Shown here one piece after another: positions 8,860 through 16,311 of a DNA stretch of 51,635 bases. A model generated the notes under the pieces. It did no database searches. It worked only from the letters and a program-made list of their open reading frames with translations, and was not told the origin of the DNA. Every line of letters starts with the position of its first letter. Positions within the stretch are counted from its first letter, which is position 1. The translations under genes were made by a program, and so were the position numbers. This DNA is from Elusimicrobiaceae bacterium. GTDB taxonomy: Bacteria; Elusimicrobiota; Elusimicrobia; Elusimicrobiales; Elusimicrobiaceae. The DNA lies in the NCBI GenBank assembly GCA_028700325.1, contig JAQVSV010000009.1, positions 1 to 51,635 on the forward strand. Direction: 5' to 3'.

Positions 8860-9528
8860 TCAAGATGAAATTTTCCGCCTGCGATGTTCACGGCGCGCTT
8901 TCCAGACTTCCACGGCCGCCGGAACCGCCGAGATCAGCACAATGGCGAGAATCACATAATGAAAATTCTTTTTGACCATTTCCGTACCGGCGAATTTATA
9001 ACCCAGCAGCAGAAAAGAACTGGTCCACAGCAAACCGCCAATCACGTTATAAGAAGCGAACTTCAGATACGTCATTGAGCCGATCCCGGCCACAAAAGGC
9101 GCGAAAGTCCTGAAAAACGGAAGAAACCGCGCGAGTATTATGGTCTTGCCGCCGTACTTCTCGTAAAATTCATGAGCCTTGAGCAGATGCCGCTTGTCAA
9201 GCCAGCGCGACGACTCCCGCGAAAACACCTTCGGCCCGACCCATTTGCCTATCGAATAATTAACCGCGTCGCCCAGAACGGCCGCTACGCCCAGCACCAC
9301 GCACAGATAGACGATATTGAGCGGGCTTCCTTCCGTAGCGGCAAGCGCGCCTACGGCGAACAGCATGGAATCACCGGGCAGAACCGGAGTGACCACCAGG
9401 CCCGTTTCGCAGAAAATTATCACGAACAGCAGCACATACAGCCATACGCCGAAAACTCCCGCCCATTCGTTAAGATAGCGGTCCAGATGCAGAAACATGT
9501 CAATGAAGTTCAGAAGAAAAGCCATCAA
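8860..9528 (-). CDS. DedA family membrane protein
   Basis: A 222-residue polytopic inner-membrane protein of the DedA (VTT/SNARE-associated) family. Some members move undecaprenyl phosphate or phospholipid across the membrane and support envelope and proton-motive homeostasis. The family signature ILARFLPFFRTFAPFVAGIG lies around residues 130-150, and an ETGLVVTPVLPGDS re-entrant segment around 41-54 carries the conserved acidic residue and Pro-Gly. The C-terminus is very basic (KARREHRRRKISS). The start ATG overlaps the stop of the upstream transporter gene (ATGA), so the two are translationally coupled. It converges on nagZ with only 10 bases between stops and no terminator seen. Confidence 0.93.
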   Translation of the reverse strand: MMAFLLNFIDMFLHLDRYLNEWAGVFGVWLYVLLFVIIFCETGLVVTPVLPGDSMLFAVGALAATEGSPLNIVYLCVVLGVAAVLGDAVNYSIGKWVGPKVFSRESSRWLDKRHLLKAHEFYEKYGGKTIILARFLPFFRTFAPFVAGIGSMTYLKFASYNVIGGLLWTSSFLLLGYKFAGTEMVKKNFHYVILAIVLISAVPAAVEVWKARREHRRRKISS

Positions 9529-10784
9529 TTGAGTATCCCCGCTATCGCGCCATTAAGAAATCCGCACAGCGAGGCCGCGATAAGGCACCGTATGCCGAGC
9601 CGGGCCACATCCTGCTTGCGGCCGGGCGCCATGCCGCTGAGCCCGCCGATCAGTATGCCGATAGAACTGACGTTGGCGAACCCGCACAACGCGTAAACCG
9701 CAACGATAGTCGAGCGCGGCGACAGCAGGTCCGGCGTGGCTTTGAGGATATTCGACAGATGCGAATAGGCCACAAATTCGTTGGCGATGAATTTCTCGCC
9801 CATGAGCTGGCCGAGTGTCACGCAGTCTTTCCATTCCACTCCCATCAGCCACGCGACCGGTGAAAAGCACCAGCCGATTATATCCTGCAGATTAAACCCG
9901 GCCGTCTGCATTCCGAAGATATGGCTGCCCAGCCACGCCGTCGCGCCGCCCAGAATGCCGTTAAACAAAGCTATAAGGCCAAGAAATGCGATCAGCATCG
10001 CGCCTACGTTGAGCGCGAGCTGAAGGCCGGTTATGGTGCCGTTGGCGGCGGCGTCCACGACATTATTGCTGGGATCTTTGTATTCTATTTTAAGCGCGCT
10101 TCTGGTTTCCGGCTCCGCCACTTCGGGTGCCATCATCTTGCTCATCACCAGAGCCGCCGGCGCGGCCATGACGCTTGCGGTCAGAATATGGCCCGCCACG
10201 TTGGGCACCACGTCCTGCAGCATGCCCACATACGCGGCAACAACACCGCCCGACATCGTGGCCATGCCCGCGACCATGACGGTAAACAGCTCGCTCTCGG
10301 TCATCCGCTCTATGAACGGGCGCACCAGAAGCGGAGCCTCGGTCTGCCCGACAAAAATATTGGCGGCCACTGTCAGCGATTCCGCGCCGGACGATTTGCA
10401 GGTGTACGTCATCACCCGCGCGATCGAAGAAACCACCATCTGCATGATCCCCAGATAATACAGCACGGCCATCAGCGCGGAAAAGAATATGATCGTTGGC
10501 AGAACCTGAAACGCGAAATAAAAACCCGACGATGAAGCGCCCAGCGAGCCGAACACGAATTCCGCTCCGGCTTTCTGGAAAGAAAGAATGAAAACAAACA
10601 GGTCGTTTATCGTTTCGAAACACCACTGGCCGGGCCGCGTTTTAAGCACCAGCAGCGCGAACACGAGCTGCAGCGCGATGCCCCAGCCGATTGTCTTCCA
10701 GTTTATATCGCGCCGGTTTTTGCACAAAGCCCACGCACCGGCCCACATTGCCACCACACCGACAACAGCGATAAAATTGAGCAT
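9525..10784 (-). CDS. nupC: Concentrative nucleoside transporter (NupC/CNT family)
   Basis: A 419-residue inner-membrane symporter of the CNT family, which takes up nucleosides with H+ or Na+. Diagnostic segments are an N-terminal MLNFIAVVGVVAMWAGAWAL helix, the FFSALMAVLYYLGIMQMVV gate region, the NIFVGQTEAPLLVRPF re-entrant hairpin, and the EFVAYSHL and GFANVSSIGILIGGLSGMAP stretches of the second repeat. I start it at the ATG at 10784, preceded by AGGAG at 7 bases. An upstream extension to 10892 would add 36 hydrophilic residues before the first helix and is not supported. Uptake of nucleosides fits the salvage-type deoxynucleoside kinase at 26378-27103. Confidence 0.93.
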   Translation of the reverse strand: MLNFIAVVGVVAMWAGAWALCKNRRDINWKTIGWGIALQLVFALLVLKTRPGQWCFETINDLFVFILSFQKAGAEFVFGSLGASSSGFYFAFQVLPTIIFFSALMAVLYYLGIMQMVVSSIARVMTYTCKSSGAESLTVAANIFVGQTEAPLLVRPFIERMTESELFTVMVAGMATMSGGVVAAYVGMLQDVVPNVAGHILTASVMAAPAALVMSKMMAPEVAEPETRSALKIEYKDPSNNVVDAAANGTITGLQLALNVGAMLIAFLGLIALFNGILGGATAWLGSHIFGMQTAGFNLQDIIGWCFSPVAWLMGVEWKDCVTLGQLMGEKFIANEFVAYSHLSNILKATPDLLSPRSTIVAVYALCGFANVSSIGILIGGLSGMAPGRKQDVARLGIRCLIAASLCGFLNGAIAGILN

Positions 10785-10916
10785 AATACTCCTGAAAATT
10801 TCAGAATTGTCCGGTTTTCGCAGGAAAACCGACGCAAAAACTGATTGTATTATACCCTTTTCAGCGGCTCCGCGCGAGCATTCGAAAACCATTCCGCCGC
10901 TGTCTGACTGAACAGA

Positions 10917-10943
10917 AAACGCCCGCGGTTGCCGCGGGCGTTT
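10917..10943 (-). terminator. Hairpin terminator between DUF362 gene and nupC
   Basis: A 12-bp perfect stem (10917-10928 with 10932-10943) has a 3-base loop. The outer A/T pairs supply T residues on both strands, so it could act in both directions. Its main role is to end the minus-strand DUF362 transcript, 17 bases after that gene's stop. Confidence 0.8.
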
Positions 10944-10959
10944 CTATTGCGGAAAAGAG

Positions 10960-12072
10960 CTAGAGCCTTATCAGTTCGTAAGCCCGGCTGCCCAATCCTA
11001 TTTTCTCGCCATAAGCAAGCGGCGCTTCAGGCATTGTGTTGCCGGCAAGCGCCTTGAACTTGTCCTGCCCGCAGGCGTGGCCGGCATGCAGGGCGGTATT
11101 TTGCAGGCCCGCGCTGTCACGCACAAGATCAAATGAAGCCTGATCAAGCGCCACGGGATCTTTGGATGCCAAAACGCCTATATCCGGCACGATCGGAGCG
11201 TCGCTCCAGGGCACGCAGTCGCATTCGGGAGTAATGTTTAGCAGAAAATTAAAATACGCCGCCCGGCCTTTTTGAGCAAAGGGTTTGGCCGCAGCATAGG
11301 CGTATTCAGTCAACCGTTCGGAAAATTCCCCGATATCGGTCGCCCAGTCCAGGTCTATCGCGCCTTGCGGGCAAACAGTCATGCATTCTCCGCAGCCGAT
11401 GCAGAGTTCTCTGGCGATAAACGCCTTGCGCCCGCTTACCGAGATCGCTTTCTCCGGGCAGGCCTCCGCGCACAACCCGCACCCCGCGCATTTTTCAGGC
11501 ACCACCTGCTGCCGCGTGGAATGCTGTTCGCGTTTGCCGGCCACGGAGGCGCATCCCATGGCCAGATTTTTAATGGAGCCGCCGAACCCCGCCATAATGT
11601 GCCCTTTAAAATGAGAAAGCACCACCAGCGCGTCGGCTTCGACGAAAGCGGACGCCACTCTGGCCTGTTTGAAATGTTTAAGGCCTATCTCGACCAGCCG
11701 CTCATCCCTGCCGAGCAGCCCGTCGGCAATAACGACAGGCGCATCCGTAACGGCGGGCCCGAACCCGTGCAGCGATGCCGTGCGGGCGTGCACAACCGCG
11801 TTTTTCCGGCTGCCGGAATACAGGGTGTTCGTGTCGGACAGAAAAGGCTGTCCGCCGCAATGTTTTACCTTGTCCACAACGGCGCGCGCGAAAACCGGAT
11901 TGACGAAAAGATGTCCGCCCAGTTCGCCGAAATGCATTTTGACCGCGACCAGCCCGGCGGCGGGAATGCAGGCGGAGAAATCCGCCGCATCGAAAAGTTT
12001 CTCCAGTTTGGCCGGCATGGAATTACGCCAGCCCTGCGACCTGGCATCCGCGAAATATACTTTGCTTTTCAT
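10960..12072 (-). CDS. DUF362 protein with two 4Fe-4S clusters
   Basis: A 370-residue cytoplasmic protein combining a DUF362 domain (residues 1-190 and 240-370) with a ferredoxin-type insert. Two 4Fe-4S motifs are visible: C195-x2-C-x2-C-x3-C-P and C224-x2-C-x2-C-x3-C-P. DUF362 proteins are widespread in anaerobes, and their reaction is not established; they are usually annotated as iron-sulfur or polyferredoxin-like proteins. The conserved core FKGHIMAGFGGSIKNLAMGC is present, as is the C-terminal DPVALDQASFDL motif. GAGG precedes the ATG at a good distance. It stands alone between terminators, so no partner is suggested. Presence of such a protein supports an anaerobic or facultatively anaerobic lifestyle. 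Confidence 0.88.
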   Translation of the reverse strand: MKSKVYFADARSQGWRNSMPAKLEKLFDAADFSACIPAAGLVAVKMHFGELGGHLFVNPVFARAVVDKVKHCGGQPFLSDTNTLYSGSRKNAVVHARTASLHGFGPAVTDAPVVIADGLLGRDERLVEIGLKHFKQARVASAFVEADALVVLSHFKGHIMAGFGGSIKNLAMGCASVAGKREQHSTRQQVVPEKCAGCGLCAEACPEKAISVSGRKAFIARELCIGCGECMTVCPQGAIDLDWATDIGEFSERLTEYAYAAAKPFAQKGRAAYFNFLLNITPECDCVPWSDAPIVPDIGVLASKDPVALDQASFDLVRDSAGLQNTALHAGHACGQDKFKALAGNTMPEAPLAYGEKIGLGSRAYELIRL

Positions 12073-12225
12073 AATGCCTCGCTTTCAATACGACTTAATC
12101 CGGCTGCTGTTTATGACTATATTTTAGCAATTTGGCGCAGCCCGATTATCGGCCTGGCAAACCGCATGCATTGAAATCTGGAAGCCGCACCTGCGATGGG
12201 AATATGGGCAATTACGGTTCTTTCA

Positions 12226-12278
12226 GGATAAACAAAAAACCGCCTTCCGGCGGTTTTTAAATCGTTCGCCCCCTAGGA
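12226..12278 (-). repeat. 53-bp direct repeat, copy distal to tRNA-Glu
   Basis: Identical over 53 bases to 12412-12464, 186 bases away. It contains the last 11 bases of the tRNA-Glu acceptor/T-arm strand plus the whole terminator hairpin (12235-12258) and flanking bases, but no tRNA body. The segment between the copies (12279-12411) is very GC-rich. It holds a perfect inverted repeat, GCGCACCAA with a 4-base loop (12379-12400), and a further GCGGCC/GGCCGC pair. It has no open frame of note. Confidence 0.9.
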
Positions 12279-12411
12279 TTTCGGCCACACCTCCGCTCCT
12301 CATCTTCACTCGTCGCGGGTCGCGGCCCCGGCTCGCGGCCGCGCTCTGCTCGGCATCGCTCCGCCTTTCGATTCTCCCGCGCACCAAGCAGTTGGTGCGC
12401 TTTACGGGGCC

Positions 12412-12464
12412 GGATAAACAAAAAACCGCCTTCCGGCGGTTTTTAAATCGTTCGCCCCCTAGGA
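12412..12464 (-). repeat. 53-bp direct repeat, copy joined to tRNA-Glu
   Basis: This copy spans the authentic 3' end of tRNA-Glu and its terminator. The exact boundary of identity is at 12464, inside the T-arm side of the acceptor strand. After this base the two copies diverge completely. Confidence 0.9.
12420..12444 (-). terminator. Terminator of tRNA-Glu
   Basis: AAAAACCGCC and GGCGGTTTTT pair around a TTCC loop. The T-run exists on both strands, so termination may be bidirectional. An exact second copy lies at 12235-12258 within the duplicated block. Confidence 0.9.
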
Positions 12465-12524
12465 GAATCGAACTCCTCTTTTCGGCTTGAAAAGCCGACG
12501 TCCTAACCGATAGACGAAGGGGGC
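12453..12524 (-). tRNA. tRNA-Glu (anticodon TTC)
   Basis: A 72-nt cloverleaf. The acceptor stem GCCCCCT pairs with AGGGGGC and carries a G discriminator. The anticodon stem TCGGC/GCCGA holds loop TTTTCAA with anticodon TTC, and the T-arm is AGGAG-TTCGATT-CTCCT. The CCA end is not encoded. It has its own promoter (12568-12597) and terminator. The 3' end is duplicated downstream, as described under the repeats. Confidence 0.97.
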
Positions 12525-12529
12525 TTCTC

Positions 12530-12558
12530 GAAAATGGACGCGTTCCGCTTCCATTTTC
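12530..12558 (-). promoter_or_regulatory. Inverted repeat in the tRNA-Glu leader
   Basis: GAAAATGGA and TCCATTTTC form a perfect 9-bp inverted repeat with an 11-base spacer, lying between the promoter and the tRNA 5' end at 12524. It could be a leader hairpin that assists RNase processing, or an operator. I cannot tell which. Confidence 0.5.
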
Positions 12559-12567
12559 AGCTTATTC

Positions 12568-12597
12568 ATTATATCAAAACCCTTCCCGCATTGTCCA
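12568..12597 (-). promoter_or_regulatory. Sigma-70 promoter of tRNA-Glu
   Basis: TGGACA and a perfect TATAAT are separated by 18 bp on the minus strand. The expected start site lies about 35-40 bases upstream of the mature tRNA, so the transcript includes the leader hairpin. Confidence 0.75.
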
Positions 12598-12637
12598 GAT
12601 TTTTAAGGTTTGCCCGCCAAACCCGACGCAATCACCA

Positions 12638-13492
12638 TCAATATTTCTTTATCCTGGCGCCCGCGCGCAGTTTGCCGATCACCCCACCCGCGGCTTTATC
12701 AATCTCGGCCTGCTCAAGAGTCCGGCGAACTTCCTCTTTTATCACGCTGAAATCAGCCGGCTGACCGGCCCGCTTCTCTTCAACCAGAATGATATAGAAA
12801 CCTCCCGGCGTTTCAATAACACCGGTATGCGCGCCGGCGGCGGTGTTTTTCACCGCGTCCGCCGCGCCGGGCGCCAGCTGCGTTACGGCGACAAATCCGA
12901 GCTCGCCGCCCGTGTCTTTTGCCGCGGGATCGGCCGACCTGTCCCGCGCCAGTTTCTCAAAATCAGCCCCGGCGTTCAGCGCGGCAAGCATATCATCAGC
13001 CTGCCGCCGGTCCGTGAAAAACATCTGCCGCAGTTTCACCGATTCCGGCGTATCAAAAGCGGCTTTATTCTCATTGAAGAATTTTTCCGCGTCAGAACCG
13101 GTAATATCAATGCCGGCAATTTTCCGGATCACCCGAACCGACAGCAACTGCCGCCCGATACCCGCGCGGATTTCGCGCTGCGTCAGATTGCGCCACTTTA
13201 ACGCATTAATAAATTCCGCCTCGCCGCCGTATTGCTTTTTCATATCGGACAGGGCACCGTCAATTTCAGAATCCGCGATCTTAAGACCCAGCTTGCGCGC
13301 CTCCTGCACAAGCACGGTTTCCGTTATCATCTCATCGGTAATACCGGCGCCATAAAGCGTCCAAAGCCGTTTTTCGGCTTCCGCACGCGCGAGCTTCTCT
13401 CCGTTCACCTCGGCGATATATTTACCCGGCCCGGCGTAAACCGCCGTAGCCGATAAAAACGCCGTCATAATCAAAATTGCCCCTTTTATCAT
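12638..13492 (-). CDS. Periplasmic parvulin-type peptidyl-prolyl isomerase
   Basis: A 284-residue exported PpiC/SurA-type foldase. A signal peptide at residues 1-20 (ends VYA) is followed by a SurA-like helical N-domain (about 25-130). A parvulin PPIase domain (about 140-240) contains VKLRQMFFTD, GADFEKLARDRSADPAAKDTGGELGFV and the terminal GGFYIILVEEKR strand. A closing helix ends the protein. The gene begins 1 base after the response-regulator stop and is the last of a three-gene operon with the histidine kinase and regulator, suggesting envelope-folding control. Whether it is SurA-like (outer-membrane proteins) or PrsA-like (lipoprotein foldase) is unclear; there is no lipobox. Confidence 0.9.
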   Translation of the reverse strand: MIKGAILIMTAFLSATAVYAGPGKYIAEVNGEKLARAEAEKRLWTLYGAGITDEMITETVLVQEARKLGLKIADSEIDGALSDMKKQYGGEAEFINALKWRNLTQREIRAGIGRQLLSVRVIRKIAGIDITGSDAEKFFNENKAAFDTPESVKLRQMFFTDRRQADDMLAALNAGADFEKLARDRSADPAAKDTGGELGFVAVTQLAPGAADAVKNTAAGAHTGVIETPGGFYIILVEEKRAGQPADFSVIKEEVRRTLEQAEIDKAAGGVIGKLRAGARIKKY

Positions 13493-13493
13493 G

Positions 13494-14189
13494 TCAGTCC
13501 TCCTCCCACTTGTAACCCAGGCTTTCTATGGTTTTTATCTTCGAACCGTCTTCACCCAGCTTTTTCCGGAGATTTTTTATATGCGAATCTATGGTGCGGC
13601 TTGACGAATCATAATCGCGCCGCCAGACCGTTTCCATCAGATACGGCCGCGTAAGCACCCGGTCTTTCTTTTTCAAAAGCAAATGCAATAATGAAAACTC
13701 TTTAGGGGACAGCTCAACCTGCTCACCCCTGATTTTTACGGTATAGGCGGCGGTGTCGAGTTCGACTGACCCGGATTCCAGAATTTCCCCGTCAGTTCCG
13801 TCCGCCGCGGTTCTTGCGTTTCTGCGGATAAGCGCGCGCAGCCGCGCCACCAGTTCCGCCGGACTGAACGGCTTGGTAAGGTAGTCGTCGCCGCCCAGCT
13901 CAAGGCCAAGCACTTTATAGGACTCGTCGCCAACCGTAGTCAGAAATAGAATAGGCGCGGACGCCAGGTCAGTCTGCAATGCGCGGATTTTTTTGCACAG
14001 ATCAAACCCGCTCATGCCCGGCAGCCGCACATCCAGCACCAGCGCGGCGGGCGCAACCTTGCCCAGCATCTGCAACGCCTGCTCCGCGGTTGTGCAGGTG
14101 ACAACAGTGAACTGCTCCAGCTCCAGCCGCTCGCGCAGCCCGCGCAGCAGCGAAACCTCATCGTCAACGACCATTATTGTATGTTTCAT
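13494..14189 (-). CDS. OmpR/PhoB-family response regulator
   Basis: A 231-residue two-component regulator. The receiver domain (1-120) has acidic pair D9/D10, phospho-acceptor Asp53 in LVLDVRLPGM, the switch Thr in FLTTVG and Lys106 in YLTKPFSP. The C-terminal winged-helix DNA-binding domain (about 135-231) shows the typical VELSPKEFSLLHLLL, RDYDSSSRTIDSHIKNLRKKL and IKTIESLGYKW. The start ATG overlaps the kinase stop by one base (TAATG), so it is made with its cognate sensor. Target genes are not evident; the co-transcribed parvulin suggests an envelope stimulus. Confidence 0.95.
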   Translation of the reverse strand: MKHTIMVVDDEVSLLRGLRERLELEQFTVVTCTTAEQALQMLGKVAPAALVLDVRLPGMSGFDLCKKIRALQTDLASAPILFLTTVGDESYKVLGLELGGDDYLTKPFSPAELVARLRALIRRNARTAADGTDGEILESGSVELDTAAYTVKIRGEQVELSPKEFSLLHLLLKKKDRVLTRPYLMETVWRRDYDSSSRTIDSHIKNLRKKLGEDGSKIKTIESLGYKWEED

Positions 14190-15604
14190 TAATCTGACCC
14201 GCCCGCCTGCGCCACGGGAAGCGTTACCGTGAATTCCGTTCCTTTGCCCGGTTCGCTCACAAAATCAACCTTGCCGCCATGCAATTCTATGATTTTTTTC
14301 GCGATATACAAGCCCAGACCTGACCCTTTGCCCTGATGCGCCCCTTTCTGGAATTTTTCAAACAGGTATTTCCGCAATTCCGGTTCAATACCCCGGCCGG
14401 TATCCTTGACCCGGATCTGCAGCCCGGAATCAGCCTGACAGATATACACAAACACCGTTCCTGCGTCCGTATACTTAAGCGAGTTGGTTATTATATTGGA
14501 CAACGCCTGTTCAAGTTTTTCACGGTCTGCAACAATATCGGAAGTGCCGGTTTCTATTATCAGGTCCAGCACAAGATTCTTCTCCTTCGCGTAAGGCCGG
14601 TTGGCCTGCACAATGCCGTCGAGCAGTTCTTCCGCGTTCACAGAGCTTAGCGAAAGCGATTCATTGCCGGACTCTATTTTGGAAACCTGCAAAATCATGT
14701 CAATCAGCCGATTCAGCCGTTCGGTATTTTCCTCTATTATAAACACCTGCTCGGGAATGCGGTTGACTTTGCCGGTCCGGTATTCTTTTATAATATTGCC
14801 GGCCGCCAGTTTGATCCCGGTTACCGGCGAACGCAAATCATGCGTAATGCCGGAAGTAAAATCGTCCTTCAGTTTTTCCAGCTCCGACAGTTTTTCAGCC
14901 ATCTCGTTAAGCTCGCGGGCAATCTGGCCGAGTTCGTCGTTGCGGTTCAGGCCGATCCGGTATTTGAGATTGCCGCGCGCGATTTCTCGGGCGCCGCGCG
15001 TTATATCGTCTATCGGCCTGACGAAAAGCGATGAAATAAGCAGTATCGCTATATAAGCCGCAATCAGCACAATCGCCGAAATGCCGTATATTTTCATGCC
15101 CACCCGGCGGCGCTGCCGGTTCTGCTCCTCCAGTTCCCGGGTTTTTGAAAAGTATATGCGGGAAAGCACCTTCCCGTCGGGAAACACATTGACCGGCGTG
15201 TTGATAACAATCATCTCCGCACCTTGCGTATAAGTGTCTGACGGAGTATAGCGGCCGGAAAAAAGCCGGCGCATAAGCTCTTTTTCCGGCGGCAGAAGCG
15301 ACTGCTCAAGTTTCTCGGGGCTGAGGGCGCGAAATGCTTTGCCGTCTTTAGTATAACAGGCGGCGGTAACCAGCATGCGGGAGTTATGCGTCCCGGAAAA
15401 AGACTGGTCCACGCCATACTGATGGTTCCCGTAACTGCGTTCGCAGTTGATCGCCCAGTCCTGCGCCGCCTTGGAACGGAATACTTCGGCCTGGCGAATA
15501 AACAACTCCGTTTCGCCCATATAAAACCGCACCGCTTGCGCTGAAATAACCAGCGTAATCAGCAAAAACAGCGTCATCACTATTTTCGAGCGGATTGTTT
15601 TCAT
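14189..15604 (-). CDS. Membrane sensor histidine kinase with HAMP domain
   Basis: A 471-residue sensor kinase. TM1 is at about 8-25, a periplasmic sensor region at about 26-170, TM2 at about 171-194, HAMP at about 194-245, HisKA with phospho-acceptor His255 in THDLRSP, and HATPase at about 350-468 with N-box, DTGRGI and GSGLGLYIAKKI. The periplasmic region contains two Cys (54 and 83) that could form a disulphide, and no recognised sensor fold. It is the first gene of the kinase, regulator and parvulin operon, lying just after the pilin terminator; no promoter could be picked out in the 147-bp gap. The stimulus is unknown. Confidence 0.94.
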   Translation of the reverse strand: MKTIRSKIVMTLFLLITLVISAQAVRFYMGETELFIRQAEVFRSKAAQDWAINCERSYGNHQYGVDQSFSGTHNSRMLVTAACYTKDGKAFRALSPEKLEQSLLPPEKELMRRLFSGRYTPSDTYTQGAEMIVINTPVNVFPDGKVLSRIYFSKTRELEEQNRQRRRVGMKIYGISAIVLIAAYIAILLISSLFVRPIDDITRGAREIARGNLKYRIGLNRNDELGQIARELNEMAEKLSELEKLKDDFTSGITHDLRSPVTGIKLAAGNIIKEYRTGKVNRIPEQVFIIEENTERLNRLIDMILQVSKIESGNESLSLSSVNAEELLDGIVQANRPYAKEKNLVLDLIIETGTSDIVADREKLEQALSNIITNSLKYTDAGTVFVYICQADSGLQIRVKDTGRGIEPELRKYLFEKFQKGAHQGKGSGLGLYIAKKIIELHGGKVDFVSEPGKGTEFTVTLPVAQAGGSD

Positions 15605-15634
15605 GCGCTTGCAGCATCAAACCGCAAAAACAAC

Positions 15635-15668
15635 GGGAAGGGGTGTGCTGTTTTGCACACCCCTTCCC
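15635..15668 (-). terminator. Terminator of the type IV pilin gene
   Basis: A perfect 14-bp stem (15635-15648 with 15655-15668) has a 6-base loop and is followed on the minus strand by a T-rich tail (GTTGTTTTTG). It separates the pilin gene from the histidine kinase gene. Confidence 0.9.
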
Positions 15669-15750
15669 GAACAATTAATACGCTCTCTGCAAAACAGCCG
15701 CACTGACTGTTACCGGACGCGCCTTGCATCATGACACACAAACACAACTG

Positions 15751-16191
15751 CTATTTGTCTATCAAAGAATCGTAATCCGTGTTGGCAACAGTGCCACCCG
15801 TGATCGTAAGCAGGCCGGTGGAATAGTTGATTGTGATTGTGTAGTTGCTATACCCGGGCGCGCCTTTTCTCATGGCGCGAGCAAATCCGTTGGCCATTTG
15901 AATGGAAAAATATTTCAGTGTGGCAAGGTTGCCGCTTAGAATATTCGAACCCGCCGTATTTTTAAACACGATATCCAGTTTGCCGAACGAAGTCGGATAT
16001 GTTGCGGCGTTCGAGTAATACCGGTCTGCCGCGGCTCTTACGCTGGCAAGCGCAGAAGTCGCTTCGCCCACGCGCGCCTTTTCAACCGTCTTGAAATACT
16101 GCGGCACGGCGATAGACGCCAAAATACCGATAATCAAGATAACCACAAGCAGTTCAATCAGCGTAAAACCTTTCCTGTTTTGCGTTCTCAT
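15751..16191 (-). CDS. Type IV pilin / pseudopilin, candidate major pilin
   Basis: A 146-residue classical type IVa-like prepilin. The basic leader MRTQNRKG is cut before Phe (G-F-T-L-I-E), with the obligatory Glu at +5. The hydrophobic helix LLVVILIIGILASIAVP and the QYFKTVEKARVGEATSAL spine follow. The globular part is short. It has one strong GGAGG ribosome-binding site, its own terminator and a TATAAT box at 16244-16249 upstream, so it may be highly expressed and monocistronic. This makes it the best candidate for the major pilin. A type II secretion pseudopilin is the alternative, but pilT and the minor-pilin operon in the same window favour a pilus. The proximity of three TMTC-like enzymes raises the possibility of O-glycosylation. 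Confidence 0.9.
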   Translation of the reverse strand: MRTQNRKGFTLIELLVVILIIGILASIAVPQYFKTVEKARVGEATSALASVRAAADRYYSNAATYPTSFGKLDIVFKNTAGSNILSGNLATLKYFSIQMANGFARAMRKGAPGYSNYTITINYSTGLLTITGGTVANTDYDSLIDK

Positions 16192-16311
16192 AAACCCTCC
16201 AGAAATTCTGCTGCGCCTTCCTGATGCTTCATACCTTATTCAAATTATACAGGCCGGATGTATTATCAGTCTGTGCTTATTGTAAAAAATATGTGAACGG
16301 TTGTAAATACT

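Noticed and set aside
10785-10892. N-terminal extension of the nucleoside transporter
   Set aside because: The ATG at 10784 has AGGAG at 7 bases, and the extension adds hydrophilic residues before the first helix.
11272-12174. Plus-strand open frame opposite the DUF362 gene
   Set aside because: The opposite strand encodes two intact 4Fe-4S motifs, and this frame is a shadow.
12279-12411. CRISPR-like or riboswitch-like structure between the 53-bp repeats
   Set aside because: Only two repeats exist, the spacer is not repeated, and no conserved riboswitch core is recognisable.
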